Positions 1-13,900 of a stretch of 64,000 nucleotides of DNA are shown here, piece by piece (position 1 is the stretch's first letter; each line of letters begins with the position of its first letter). Source of the stretch: Branchiostoma belcheri (lineage: Eukaryota; Chordata; Leptocardii; Amphioxiformes; Branchiostomatidae). The stretch spans positions 2,305,525 to 2,369,524 of the forward strand of contig NW_017803998.1 in assembly GCF_001625305.1 (NCBI RefSeq), given 5' to 3'. The position numbers were made by a program, and so were the translations under genes. The notes beneath the pieces were generated by a model. The model had not been told where the DNA came from and searched no databases. It saw only the letters and a program-made list of their open reading frames with translations.

Positions 1-298
1 GTAGAATGAACACCTTCCACACACACGCAAACCTGTCCTTGGTGCTGAACACCTTCCACTCACAGGTAAACCTGTCCTTGGTGCTGAACACCTTCCACTC
101 ACAGGTAAACCTGTCCTTGGTGCTGAACACCTTCCACAACACTGAGTTAAACCTGTCCTTGGTGCTGAACACCGTCCACACACAGGTAAACCTGTCCTTG
201 GTGCTGAACACCTTCCACACACAGGTAAACCTGTCCTTGGTGCTGAACACCTTCCACACACAGGTAAACCTGTCCTTAGTGCTGAACACCTCCCTAGT
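1..298. repeat. 39-bp minisatellite, about 7.5 copies
   Basis: About seven and a half direct copies of a 39-bp unit (GTAAACCTGTCCTTGGTGCTG followed by AACACCTTCCACACACAG) fill the left edge, with a few substitutions and one slightly longer unit near 135-150. Because 39 is divisible by three the array stays open and yields a 13-residue repeating peptide, but that is a result of the period and not evidence for a gene. It may continue beyond the window's left edge. Confidence 0.95.
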
Positions 299-299
299 G

Positions 300-372
300 C
301 ACTAAGTACCCTGGTCGTGATGCCCCAGTGAGGGGTTTTGACCAGTATTACATAGAAATAGAAAAGAAACTA
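300..372 (+). mobile_element. LINE 3'-end remnant
   Basis: The stretch GATGCCCCAGTGAGGGG followed by TTTTGACCAGTATTACATAG and an A-rich GAAATAGAAAAGAA tail closely resembles 21950-21990, where the same tail follows a recognisable LINE reverse-transcriptase C-terminus. It is therefore probably the very end of another copy of that LINE, cut off upstream by the 39-bp array. The family assignment (CR1/L2-like) is inference. Confidence 0.5.
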
Positions 373-621
373 GTGCACTAAGTTACGATAATAGGAACTA
401 TGAAAGATTGTAGGCGTAATTGAGAGTAATTGAACCCAAAAGAACGTTCCTGGTCACATAACAAAGGGGAATTACATTTTGTATTTTGTCCATCTTTTTT
501 TCATACATACGACGTGCATTCCTATAAGTCTAGGGTGCAAATAATGTCAGCTATCTATTCACATCAATAATGAGAAATAAACTAAATGAAAAAAACAACA
601 ACTTGATTTTGCACAGTTCTG

Positions 622-627
622 TTTATT
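622..627 (-). promoter_or_regulatory. Candidate polyadenylation signal for SND1
   Basis: Read on the minus strand this is AATAAA, followed 15-30 bases further by A- and T-rich sequence. It lies about 1.26 kb past the SND1 stop codon. Chosen as a perfect hexamer in a plausible context; not proven. Confidence 0.35.
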
Positions 628-1793
628 TCTTGCCCCCCTTGTACACCTTTTCCCTACAGTTCATTCTTATTACAGTTATTTTTCATAATGACCTCTTTGC
701 TAATATATTGGAATGGAAAATGAAAACATTACGCTGTATAGTCTAACAAATTATTATCGTCTCAGTCTCTTTATACTTTCTCATAACATTCAATTATCAA
801 GTATCCTACATTTGCTAATTTCGAGTATTCAAAGATATCACTATGGTATTTTTTTGCTTTGTCAGTTATACATTACTTATTGAGAATAATAGATGCTCAA
901 ATTCTTTGGCAAATACATCTTATCAAAATATAATAATGTATCATCATAACATTAATGAGATGTAACTTGTACTGGCCATACATTTCATCTACATGTACAT
1001 GTACAATGTAAGTAGGTAAAATTGTAACTTGCCAGTGTTGGGTATTAAAGATGCATTATGTAACATTTGACACAAGTCAATTTTTTGGCCATTTCTTTAC
1101 AAAGTAAGTTGAATCAGCCCTTCTCCAATACAAATATGCGTCAGTCAGGAACTGTAAGTGCCAAAATGTTACACCATGGAAAAAAAAGCTGGAAACACAG
1201 CTGTCAGCCATGTTTGTTTACATTTGTGTATTTTGTGGTGGCACCACAAACTGAGTGTGCCTGGTGTGGCCTGTTTCAGCACCAACCATAAATGTAAAAA
1301 ATGAGATAATTGCACAAATATGGTGAAAAGTGGAAGTAAATGACAATCACATGAAGATTTTTTTTTCGAGTCAAATATTTAGATTTCTGGTGCAAATATG
1401 TTACATAATAACCCTTTAATACATTTGTTACTTGCCAATATGCTTTGTCTGATTCAAGATCAAGCCATAAGTTAGTTTCTTGAGTAGTAATAATTTAAAT
1501 ACTGCTCAATAAAATCCCTTTAAAACTGATTACTGAGTATATTTCAAGTGAAAAAAGTCTTAATAAGTATCATTGCTAAGCATTACATTTTTTTTGCAGC
1601 GGAAAAATTTATTGCTTTGCAGCAATCTAATAGTATTCATTTGACAAATCAAAATTACAGTTGTTTTTATTCAGACTTTTTGCTATTAATATTAATTACA
1701 TATTCTGTCTAATTACATAATAATTGCCTACCGACTACATTTTTACTGTGTGTGCTAAACTGTAGTATACTACAGGTTTGTCTGGAAAAGTGT

Positions 1794-1815
1794 ACTCTCT
1801 CTCTCTCTCTCTCTC
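1794..1815. repeat. CT microsatellite
   Basis: Eleven CT units in a row, in the putative SND1 3'UTR about 75 bases past the stop codon (GA repeats in the transcript). Confidence 0.9.
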
Positions 1816-1889
1816 GGGCAGAACTGTGATGAATTGGAAGACCCTATGTTCCATCTTGTGCTGCTGTGCTTGGGTGTGGAGCGGGCCGC

Positions 1890-1955
1890 TCAGCGTTTGT
1901 AGCCGAACTCTACCGCATCGTCGGCGGTGAAGTCACCGTACTGCCACAGGTTCAG
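1890..1955 (-). CDS. SND1: SND1 last coding exon
   Basis: Sixty-six bases in phase 0 encoding [21 protein letters not shown] and a TGA stop at 1890-1892. The acceptor reads GTTTGTTTACAG. The peptide matches the conserved SND1 C-terminus ([21 protein letters not shown] in human), including the acidic ADDA stretch, so this is the true end of the protein. Confidence 0.97.
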   Translation of the reverse strand: MNLWQYGDFTADDAVEFGYKR

Positions 1956-4900
1956 CTGTAAACAAACAAACAAACATACATGTAATCAAACAATTGTCAT
2001 CAAACATGACATTGTACAGATTTCACATTCCTTGAAATTAGTTCAGACTATGTTAAAGCAATATTATGTAAGATTTTCATTATTTTAAACATTGTTGTTT
2101 TACACATTTTCTTGTGCTATAAGCCTACCTGGGTTCATAGTGACACTTGGGTTAAAGTTAAAGTAAAAAAAACTGAATGTTGCATGATGACAAATATGGT
2201 ACTGTTGTAAATGGTGATATGTTTCAATGAATGATGTTCTTACCCGAGCATTCTTGGCTGCTTCTTGGGCCTTCTTGTAGTCATTGACCTGCAGAAAAGT
2301 CACAGGAAGTTTATCAACTGTCTCATCATAAACTGCTACATTATGTGATCTCTTCTGTTGTATTTGGAAGAATTAAATTATCTTTCCGTTTTTGCAGGTA
2401 CACAACAGGATTATCACCAAAAAGATGCATAAATCACATTTTAATAAACACTAAAGCTTGCTATATGAATTATGGTACATGCATATGAAAGATACTCTTG
2501 CAAGGACTTTCATCAACTGTTGAGGACAAAATATGAGAATTTTTAAAGTTAATTCAGAACTTCAGTTAATTCAGAATTTTTATTGCAAATCAGAAAAAAA
2601 AGTGAAGGCCTGGACGAATCTGAGAACCAATTATTCTAACTATAATGATTAATTTTATTATCTAAACCCACCATCTTCTGCAGCCTTTTCTCGCGCCGTG
2701 CCTCCACCATGACCAGTCCGTCCTTCACCAGTCCCAGGCCGATGTCCGAGCTCTTGTCTGCGGTCAGCAGGATGACCATGTCCTGCCCCTGGTTCTTGTA
2801 CTCCACGTTCAGCACCAGCTGCTGGTTCAGAACGTCCTTCGCGAAGGCTTCCTGGGCGTCCTTCTTAGCCTCGGGCTGAGGAGGGCAGAGGGTAGGGAGG
2901 GGGTTACTCGTAGCTCTCACTAGGCTGTTTGAGCGTAGGGGCCCCCTTACGCTGTAATTTAGACCCCCTACATTGTGATTTAGCCCCTTACACTGTCTAT
3001 CAAGCAGTGTAGCCGGGGTATTTTTTGGCATGACCCAACTCATTTCTTGAAAGCAAGTTTTTTGTTTGATACATCATACAAGTCATGTACATGTACTAAC
3101 AAGGACAGCTGCTTCAAACTATTTGTAGATTTATTTACCCATGAACACAATACACTTGCAGTGGTACAAATACTTTTTTCAGTGTTCAGCAATATTGCAG
3201 AATATCAAAATTAAGTTCTGCAATTCAGAAACACTTTTTGAATACAACATTAAAAGTCCCAATGTTAACCCACGGCACATAAAAAATTGCATGTTGGCAA
3301 ACATTTTACATGTAATTTGAAATATACATGCAAAACTACTTCTATATTATAGAGTCAGTAGTAAACACAAAAGCTCTTGAACACCATTGACCATTGATAA
3401 ACTCACTGATAAACTCACCAATTAACACTATACACTTGTAGATCACGTCACAGATAAACAATAATTTCATCAATAAATACATTTACACTTGTTGATTAAG
3501 TCAGCAATGAACATAATTTATGCAATTAAACCCAATAGATACATTTGCCTCAAGTTAACACACCTCTCTGTCGGACCAACAGACTTAAAAACTCTCCTAT
3601 CCCATACCTCCTAAACCTTCTCAACAAGGGACAGTGAACTCTGAACTGTACTCTGAACAAACTGTCTGAATTTCGAATCTAAAGTTTACCCTGCACCTAT
3701 CTTGTTGTCAATCTACGCCTAACTACGAGTTTTTAATTGATCTTTTTATCTTTAAGAGATGCCAATTTGTTTTATATAGAAATTAAGAATTTACTTTTAA
3801 AACTGTAAATACCCACAGCTTGTGTATAATAATATAAAACGAGCTCAATGGTTTGTAAATACCAACGCAATTCAGACTTTTGTCTGCCATGTTTGTATTG
3901 AAAATAAAGTTTCAAAAGTTTCAAAATATGAAGCAGATATTGTGTGACTGTTACGAGACTTACGTCCTCTGGGACAGTGATGAAGGCCAGCTGGTACTCG
4001 TGAGCCTGGATGGAGAGGGTGTGGAATGTGGAGGGCAGGGCGGCCAGTCTGGCAGCTGGGATCACCTCTCTCTGGAACACAGACACACAGGTAAGTATTA
4101 CACCTTCAACTACATTGTATGCAATCGTGTAATCTACCATGAATATCAAAAAAGCTCCAACCTGAGGTGTTGCCAAAAAATTATATCCTGAAAAGCAACT
4201 GTTATGCCAAGGAGGTTAAAAATTGTATTTAACTTCCTTGGTTATGCGCATGCTAAGGTCACATTTTCAAACTGGGCCCAGCCAGGCTGTTTGCATGGAT
4301 GAAAAATCAACAATTCTTATAAGATTTTTTTGTGTTTTGCTGTCAAATGTACATGTCAAATGTAGTACTTTTTGTTCCCAAAAGCTGCCCGGCTGGGCCC
4401 TGGTTTGGAAATGTGACCTCAGCATAAGGAATGTAGACACTAAAATTGAAGGACAATGTTATAATTATAAAAGCAATGAACAAACAAAAACATTGACATG
4501 TGGTCCAGCCATGGACATGTAGGTTGATACACATTCTTTTTCATAAGACTGTGACAACAAATCACTTTACATGGTGTACACCACCATTCAGTACTGCCAC
4601 CTAACAGAAAACTTTCTAACTGCAGAAGGCAAAAAACTGTTGCAGTCAAAAAGCTGATCTGGTCCCCATTAATGATACATTTTGTGACTGCACTGTTAGC
4701 AGCTTCACTTCACACCTAGCCTTAGTGCACAGCAAGCCAGTTATTATAGTCCCGATGAAGACAGACAGTCATAAAATCATCGGCTCTTGTACATGTAAAC
4801 AAGACTTTTAGTGATTGAGAATAAAGAATTGATAATTATTTATTCTATTGAAGGTTTCTAGGTTTGAATCCCTCGCAGGCCACAATGTTGTGCTCATGGA

Positions 4901-7900
4901 AAGGCATTTAACACCTACATTGTACATTCTGCTCTTAGCGCACCTAACTTCTTGTCCATGACATGCGTAATATGACGTGTAGAAATACCTACTAGAGAAC
5001 AATAGATACGGGTCTGTCACTCCACTCAATGGCGTGAGTAACCCCAAAACTGCATCTTAACACCAAATGTAGTTGGTAGTGTTAGCACCTAACTTCTTGT
5101 CCATGACATGCCTGATATGTAGAAATACCTACAGATACATGTACATACATGTATGTACACAAGCAAACACATAATCAGACACACCAAAACAAATCCTCCG
5201 GACACGGAGGAAAAAAAAAGTTTCAATTATACCACATAGACATTTGCATATTCACTTCTGCTTGCTGTATTGATAATCAATCCAATTTCTGCACAGACAA
5301 GCTTGCTAAGTCCATTATCACTGACCTACATAGTGTCACAATCTTCTTCACACAGCTCAATCTAGTTAGGCTGAAGCTAATTATCCTCTCAATAATACCT
5401 ACAATGCAGGCAAGTAAAATTCTGGAACGTCGTGTCAATCATTCTGGTAACCTTGCTTCCTTCTGTATCTGTATAGCCAGTATAACCGCCCTTCGGTGTA
5501 ACACACCAGCTTCTGTATCTGTATAGCCGGTATAACCGCCTTTGGTGTAACACACCAGCTTCTGTATCTGTATAGCCAGTATAACCGCCCTTCGGTGTAA
5601 CACACCAGCTTCTGTATCTGTATAGCTGGTATAACCCCTCTTCGGTGTAACACACCAGCTTCGCAGGCAGGCGGCGCGGTGGCAGCTGGCTACATTACAT
5701 TGATCGACTTGTTACACCTAACCCTTGAACATCTGAGTCTAGTCATCATTCAAAGCTATCTTGACCTGGAGTTTGAGAGATTTGAAAACTTCATGATCTC
5801 TATAGTGCTGATAGCTGAGTGGTTACACCAGGGGCACAGGATTGAGAGGTCATGGGTTCAAATCCTGGCATTCCTGGCAAACGATTGTGTCCCCGAGGAA
5901 GGCACTTTACACATCTTGCATCTTTTTTGTAGTATATAAAAGAAAATCTATCTGTCAGCAAGCTTAAGAACACTATTCTGTGCACATTTCACAATACTTG
6001 TTTAATGAAAATTCAAGAAACCCATGTTGTTCTTTCCTGTATTTTAAGTCAGAATTGTTTTCTTACAGCTAATGGACCCGGGTACTTCTAGCTTCTGTAT
6101 ATTTCTGTCTTCAAGACTATGTTTCCTTCATCTAGAATGAGAGGGCTACCATAGCTCAAAATACTGGGTGCATATGCACATAATAAACATCATATCAGTG
6201 CAGGTAAAATTGGAGCTGTGCAGGTATTTCTGATGTCTACATGTATGTGCACCTAACCTGCACTGGTCTATGTACTGGGTACATATATACATGTAGGTGT
6301 ATGTAGATCTTTATTTGCTACATTTGGCTGTTTAAGACCACTTATGACGTATAAAAGAAATGATAGCAATGGTTTCTAGCTAGATCTGAACAGTTTTTTT
6401 TAGTATGCCATCTATTAACTTCTCAATGTCTAAGTGGTACAGGTAAAATTTATCTGATGCAAGTAATTTTCAATGTTCACTGACCGAACTAGTGCAGGTT
6501 TGCAGAAAAAAGGATTTCGAGCCCTGACTACGGGACCTTTACCTTTTTATTACGTCATGACTTTAACGTCTAGTGTAGCGTCATTACCGTCTCCCACTTG
6601 TCTAAGCTCCTCATACCTGCCTGAGGTGAGGATCAGCGCAAATCCCAGCTTAATGTTGAGATAAATCCTCAAAGAATCCCAGCCTAAGACGTAAGATCTG
6701 ACATCTTCCCACATCCCTCAGTAACCCAAAAAGTCTCTGAATCATTTACACGTGGCTGCATGACTTATTGGGGATTTCTAATTGAAAATTAAAAATTCAT
6801 GTTTTCTTATAGGATCTTAGCCCGGGGCTATAAAGTAAGAGGGTTTGGTTTTTTCAGTTGGTTCCGATACACTGGTGCATCAGTCAGTGTCATGCAACTG
6901 GGGGAAGACGTTGCCGCTGCTATTTTCAATGATCACAAACAAGACAGTCCACTTCATTAGGAAACACCAATTTAATTTGTTAGTTCCGAATAAAATATAA
7001 AGCGACAGGGTGAAAAAAAAAAAGGCCTTTGATAGCCCCAAATGATACAATAGAAGCCACTGAGTCAACATACACATGTACCAGGGTACGTGGCTTATAA
7101 TTTGAAAACTATGAATTTCGAACTTTTTAATAAAACCACTGCATTGATAGATAGAAAAACAGTGACGACTAGGAAGACAAGGACTTTTTTCAACCATTGC
7201 CTCCAAAAGATAAGCATTTTGGAGTTGATTCAGAACCTGAACTTTGGAATTTTTTGCAAATCAGAAAAAAAGAAGAGGCCAAATCCGAGAACCAATTAAT
7301 TAAATTGGTGTGGCCTTATAGTGGTATTTATTTTTTACGAAGAACACAAGCTTGTACTATACATGCGTCTGATTCTGTCTGGCCATTTCATCCCAAATCC
7401 AATATCATAATCAATGCCTGGAATGAAAGTTCAATAAAAGATTATTATGATGGCATCGCATTTCTTGTCATGGTGGGCTGTCAAATATTCCCATATGGGA
7501 TTTTAAAAGACCTACATGACATTACATACAGTCAAACCTGCTCAAGCCGGCCACCCAGGGGACCAGAGAAAAACAGTCCGGTTGAACAGGTGGTCTGCTT
7601 GAAGAGGGTCTGACTCAATTTTCCCAACTCACAACATGACTGAGTGTTAATGGTCTCCGATTCGAGGTGTTTCAATGTGAAATACTACAGGTATCTGTAG
7701 ATTCCCGGGGACTAAACTTCACAGTTTCTGGCAAATAAAGCAAAGTTTAAAAATTTGAGATTCATCAAATTCAATCACGTACTGTACTGTAATTTTTTCA
7801 GTAATTTTTTCAAGTATAAAGGAATGCCGCAAGACTACTACATATACCAACCAATTAGCATGATCCACTGAACTGCTGAACTGGAGTGAGAAACCCCATG

Positions 7901-10900
7901 CCAGCCCCCCTCCCCTATCCAGAAACACAATAATTATTATGATAGCTTCTTATTGATTGTATAAAAAAAGCTAATTTCTCTAAGTCAGCCCCAATAGCTT
8001 GGCTTGAAAGGCTGAATAAAAGTTTTTAGGATTGGATCATTTTTACAAACCACCTGGGACAAATGTCAGACGTTTTCAATTGAACAAGGTAGTACTTTAT
8101 GATTGGTATAACATTTCATGACTCTACAAGTTATATGTAGAACTGACGCCCAGCAAAACTAGTTGGTTTCGTACAAAAAAAGCATCCTTATGGGTCATAC
8201 GGTGTAATGGAGTATGATTGTCATAAGATCGCAAATTGAAGGCCATCTTGGGACAACCCTGCATCGTACAAAATGCAGTCTTGTTGATGAAAAGGCTGTG
8301 TTAGATCATTGTTGGCAGTTAGTTCTTCAAGGCCTGACTGGAAATTGAACAACATCAAATCAGCATGGCCTTACATGTACTTCTACATGGGTGTTTGTGT
8401 GCTGCTTAATCATATCAATCAGCTACAGGGCAAACCTTCCAAAAAAACAATAGAACATGTGATTATAAAGGAATGCCGCAAGACTATACTACCAAGCAAT
8501 TAGCATGATCCACTGAACTGCTGAACTGGAGTGAGAAACCCCAGCCCCCCTCCCCTACCCAATGGCTGTGCCACTAGTGTACCTTTTCTTCTTCCCATCC
8601 TACAAGAAACTGAATTTTTCGAACATAAATTACTCCACACTGTTTCTACATCTACTTGATGTAATATATTAACTGTTGCTTCCTGATGCCACCTAAGAAA
8701 CCATCCTCTTTACAATATCCATGTCCCTTGTGGGAAATAGATGAAAATCATTCACATGATGTCATCCCTTCTTCAAAATAAATGAAAATTTTAACCAAAA
8801 ATCATACAGTTTGTACGATGAACTACAGCGAACGTGAACACGCCATTACTGAAGTGCGTCAACAGGTAATGAGATATGACCACTCACATTTCCATAGTCC
8901 ACATACAAGACGTTGGCTTGGTTCCCAGACACTTTCTCCACCCTGGCACGGTACCTGCATGGATAAAACACAAAGGATCAAAACTCTATTAGAATTGAGC
9001 TAAATCATTGCTGAATATTCTAGATATTTTGACAGCATATGGAACAATCATATATATGAACTCCACAAATGTTAGGGCAGATATACATGTACATACAGTA
9101 TGAAGTGTGTTGGCATTCTAATTAGCTTGTGATATATATGTATAAAATTATGTTTTCAATACAAAAAAAAGAAGAGGAATACTTTCTTATCTCGAGGGTT
9201 CTAGTTTGTATCGGTCCATCTTGCTATTACAATGTATTTGTAACTAACAGCCCACTGTGGACAGTTATGCTCATTTCCAGCAGGTGTAATAGTACTTGTA
9301 TTTACATGTACTTGTGTTATCAGTCAGTGAGATTAGATGTGAAAAATGTTGATACATGTATGACCCAGCTCCAAACTGACAATAAGCTTCCAATTACATG
9401 AGGCCTACAAAGAATAATGTCCACCCTTGGGCACGCTTGGAATGACAACTTTTCACCTTAGTTTAGATTTTCAAAAGCTCCACACTGATTCCTGGCTTCA
9501 CTTTTCTCCCTCACTATTATTGTTCTGCTAAAATGTTGGCTGGAACCATACTATGTATGCATATCACTGTAGGAAGAAAGGAACATTCATCCAAAACAAA
9601 AAAGGTGTTTTTTTTGTTTGTATACACGATGTTGTACGTTTGTGAGTGAGTAATATGCAACATTATGCAAGTATGGGACAAAAATGATAAAAAGCTACAT
9701 CAAAGACCTCCCGGTTGTAACATCAATACGTCACCCTTCACGAGCTGTTTCAATCTCAAGTCTGACCTACTTGTAAGCAGATAACATGATGCATCTTTAT
9801 CACTGCAGACTACTTCAAATATAGGCCATTGCTGGAAAATTAGATTTCCTCTTTTCTGGTCAAAAATCCAGGTTTTGCGGCATCCTCCAAATTCCTTCCA
9901 CTGCACCGGTTACATCTTCTGACCAATGGGGTGTGACCTTTTTCATCCTGTCATAAATCGTGTTCGCCGGCGGACCTGACAGTTCCATTTTGGCGCTGTG
10001 ATCCGATGTCATGTCTCTGATCGGGGAGGCATGCAGCCCCTCACCCCTGCCGACATCTGGTACAATATCCTGTCATGGCATTTATCTTGGTACAAGATTA
10101 ACGATGTCAGGGTCAACTACGTGTCCCTGGGACACTTCCCACGCTTTCCCACAATTACAAACTTGGATTTATGGTGTTTTCAGTTTTCTTCTGGAGTGTG
10201 CAATCTTAAAGGCTTTCTTGCCAGTACATACATGGTAAATATAGTATAAAACTATGATGTTTTTTCTTTTAAAGATGATGAAGTCCTCGTGTCCCTGGGA
10301 CACTTCCCACGCTTTCCCACAAGTAGAAACTTGGATTTATGGTGTTTTCGGTTTCTGGAGTGTGCAATCTTAAAGGCTTTCTTGCCATTTACATATATAG
10401 AACACAGTACATGTATTACTAAATATGAAGGTTGGTTTTGTTTTTAAAGATGACAAGGTCAACTACATGTACTTGTCCCTACGGACCATCCACAATTTCC
10501 CACAATTACAAACTTGGATTTATGTGTTTTTTCCCTTTCTTTTGGCGTGAGCAATTCTAAAGGCTTTCTTGCCAGTGTGTATCAGGTAAATATGCTTTCT
10601 ATTGCTTTTGGTTATTGTCTCCTCTTCTGAACAGATTTAAGATATCAGGGTCAACTACATTTTCTACTGCCCAAACTTCCCCACAAACTTGGACATATGT
10701 TGATATTTGATGATTTTTTTTTGACCAGTTCTTTTTTTTTCTATCCAGCACAAAGTACAAGGCAAGTATGTTGGTTTGCTTTCTATTTGATTTTGTCCTT
10801 TGTGTAAGTACCAAACTTAATTTGGGATACGTCTGTGCTTCCTATTTGGGGAAGACTGATTTTATTGATCTGAACACCATGTAATTAGTCTTTTTCAATT

Positions 10901-13900
10901 TTATAACTAATCTACATTGTCTACATGAAAGAAATAAAATATACCTACATGTATATGAACAAATTTCACAAAATTTTGCTAAATGGGGCTAGACAAGAAA
11001 CTGCTGTATCAAGCTTTGTATGCATACAAAGTCCTGTTGGTAATCTTAGACCTTTTTGGTACCGAAAATTATCAATGATTGTCATGTAAGATGTTTGAGA
11101 AATCCAAGCCAGTCAGTCTTCCTTAGCAGGAGACAGGGTACAGTACAGCCTCCCAGGCACCTTTGAACCACAAATGGAGGAATCACACGTGCAAATCCAC
11201 AGGTCATTCATCTTGAGGAAGGCCTAAGAATCCCACTCCATTTCCAGTTGTAACTGATACACGAAGTATGCTTTTACTCCCTAGACCTTTTTATGGTTAG
11301 TATACATACATAGTGGACATGACATCTGCCCATAGCTATACAAATGTAGGCATCACCATCTAAAACCATCATTATTCTTAGAAAGTTCCAAGCTTACTAC
11401 TGAGGAGTGCATCATCTTTTTTATAGCATCAGGCTTCCTGAAAAGAAAGCTAGCATATGCCTAATTTTGGATGAATTCTGTTCCTGGTGAAATGTTAAAA
11501 AAATTAGAAAGGGGAAGAAAATGATAAAAACCTGCTGATGACAGCAAAAAAGCATTTTAAATCTTGGGTAAGATTATGGAATGCGTTCAAATGTCCTTAC
11601 AATATGACGACAGCAATGGAGTTACATGTTGTAAGTCTTATATCGTCTCTTATTATGTCTTTGCTGTAATTTGGTCCCAAAAAAAAACCCAGACAGGAAA
11701 AAGGAAAACATTTCCTCAGTAGTGAAAGTTACAGAGCCACTTGTTCCAAATCATCAAACGGTATTTAATTGAACATTTTACTGACTTTATGTCTGGAATA
11801 AAGAGGCTCTGGTTTTATTCTATACCTGATCCATGGCTTCCGATGGCTTGGAAAAAAGGACCACGTGCGTCACAAGGTGCCCGTATTCTACCTTTACGGT
11901 AATGACCTTGAACGTTATGCCTTTCAATGTCGCAGACTTGGGAATGTGAGGGCTATATTGTCATGTTATACGCCGTGTTTGGGACTCGTAACTCTGCATT
12001 TACTGCATTGCGTCAGCCAAGCTGGAATGTACATGAGTCATACCGTCATAAAAGGTGCGACGGTGGGTGGAAATGAATATTCCCTTCTTTACTGTACCTC
12101 GAGGAATAACTGCATTTTGATGTATCGTTTGTTTCAACCTAACAAATCTGTGAAAAGGCACAACGAAATCTTTAACCTCCTTGCTGCATAACCCTGTAAC
12201 TGCTACAGATTTGGTACCAAAACACGACTTCAGCACGGTGATGGTTAAGGAAGGATAAGCCTTGCCTATACACATGATACTCATCAAGGTGACGCATAAA
12301 AATGGTAAAAATCACCGTAATTCAGAATGCTTATATTTCACTGCCAGGTTGACTTTTGAATAAAGATAAACTTCAAAGATAAATGTTTTTATTACCCACA
12401 ATCCTCCCCTCCCATTCATCTGTCAATCAAGCCAGCCATCCAGGCTGAGAGTAAACCTTCCGCCCGCCCGCCCACCGAGTCATTAATCCTTTTATCCCAT
12501 TAACTCACCATTCTTCATCCACAAACTTGGCGGCACATAGGTCCCCCTTCCGGGGGGTGTAGGCGCCCTGGAGAGGGGGGGTGTCCGTCATCTCTGTACG
12601 CAGTTCTTCCATCATCTTCTCCAGATGGGGGCCTGCAGAGTCATTTAATCAGCAATCAGCAAAACATACATCCGATTCAATAATTTTCAAAAAACAATCT
12701 ACCACTCCAAACATTAAACAGGAATTCGTAGACCTCATACCTACAAGAGCTTTCGTGAATGCTTCATTCCTGGCGGACATCTGCTACCGAAAAATTAAGA
12801 CCATAGCATTTCCGGAGAAAGTATAATGTATACAAAAACTACAAAAGATACAAAGTTTTGTTGCAGTGCCAAGGACAGCCACCAGGAGGCCCATGGCCAC
12901 ATCACATTGACTTTGACCTTTGTCTTCCTAAGACCTGTGTCTTCATAAGACCTGTATACCTACATACCAAATATCATCACGATCCATAAAGGACTTTTTT
13001 AGTTGACCACAAGTATGCAGAAACACAAACAGACAAACAGATCCAAAACAATACGGTAAGTACACCATTTTTTATGCAGGTGACAAAATTCCCCCTACTG
13101 CTATTCTAAAGAAAGCTACTAGGTTTGGGATGCAACATGTAATAATAAAGTAGTCAAAAAGTCAAGGTCTAAAAGACATTGTGATGGGGAAGTAGACAAA
13201 TTTTGCAAAGGGCTATACCAAGATACATGAAAGTGTAGGGGTGTTAACACAAACAGACAAACAGCCAAACAGATCCAAAACAATACGGTAAGTACACCAT
13301 TTTTTATGCAGGTGACAAAATTCCCCCTACTGCTATTCTAAAGAAAGCTACTAGGTTTGGGATGCAATATGTAACAATAAAGTAGTCAAAAGGGTCAAGG
13401 TCTCAAAGACATTGTGATGGGGAAGTAGACAAATTTTGCAAGGGGCTATACCAAGATACATGAAAGTGTAGGGGTGTTAAGATGATGTTAATGATGTTGT
13501 CTATCTGGAACTAGTAAACACAAACTTCTAAAACAAAGTTATTTGGCAGAATTTTCGGAACAAATTTACCATTAAGTAAAACTTAGTAGACTAAGAGCCT
13601 GGGACTAAGTGTGGCTTGATCATTTTATGATACATGATATATAAAATATCCATTACCATAAAATCAGTCGTAAACCATTATTAGCTACAAAAAGCATAAA
13701 ATATATGGAGGCGGTTCTTCATAAACACATTTACTTCATGTCCATGTGCTAAAGTAACTGTAACTTGATTATTATGCAATAAAAAGCAACATTTTTAACT
13801 GTATGATTTTATGGATTCCCCTCCATTGAAAGGGAAACATTTATGAGACATAACCGCTTTTACAACCTTAAAACTGAGTCAAAGGCTTTATTGATAAAAA

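Larger units (their letters stand above)
373..1889 (-). other. Possible 3'UTR of SND1 and downstream sequence
   Basis: No coding sequence is visible. If the polyadenylation signal at 622-627 is used, SND1 would have a 3'UTR of about 1.27 kb from 1889 to about 600. The stretch is AT-rich, contains a CT dinucleotide run at about 1794-1815, and has ACATGTACATGTACA near 990. The real transcript end cannot be set from sequence alone; other TTTATT hexamers exist. Confidence 0.35.
4072..8887 (-). other. SND1 intron, repeat-filled
   Basis: No exon seen. Contents listed separately: an inverted-repeat element (4233-4431), a Penelope-type hairpin motif (4751-4776), SINEs (4848-4960, 5803-5935), a 50-bp tandem array (5459-5660), a PIF-like MITE (6960-7315), and a dispersed duplication (7817-7922 and 8467-8561). 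The stretch 5940-6190 and 8560-8880 shows nothing I can name. Confidence 0.7.

Noticed and set aside
6-305. 99-codon plus-strand frame at the left edge
   Set aside because: Entirely made by the 39-bp tandem repeat, whose period is a multiple of three; the 13-residue repeat has no other support.
4343-4649. Small frames with hydrophobic stretches
   Set aside because: They overlap the inverted-repeat element at 4233-4431 and have no homology or start context.
7530-7612. Pogo/Tigger-type terminal repeat (ACAGTCAAACCTGCTCAAG)
   Set aside because: One end only, no matching inverted partner or duplication found nearby; a similar start at 22304 is too short to use.
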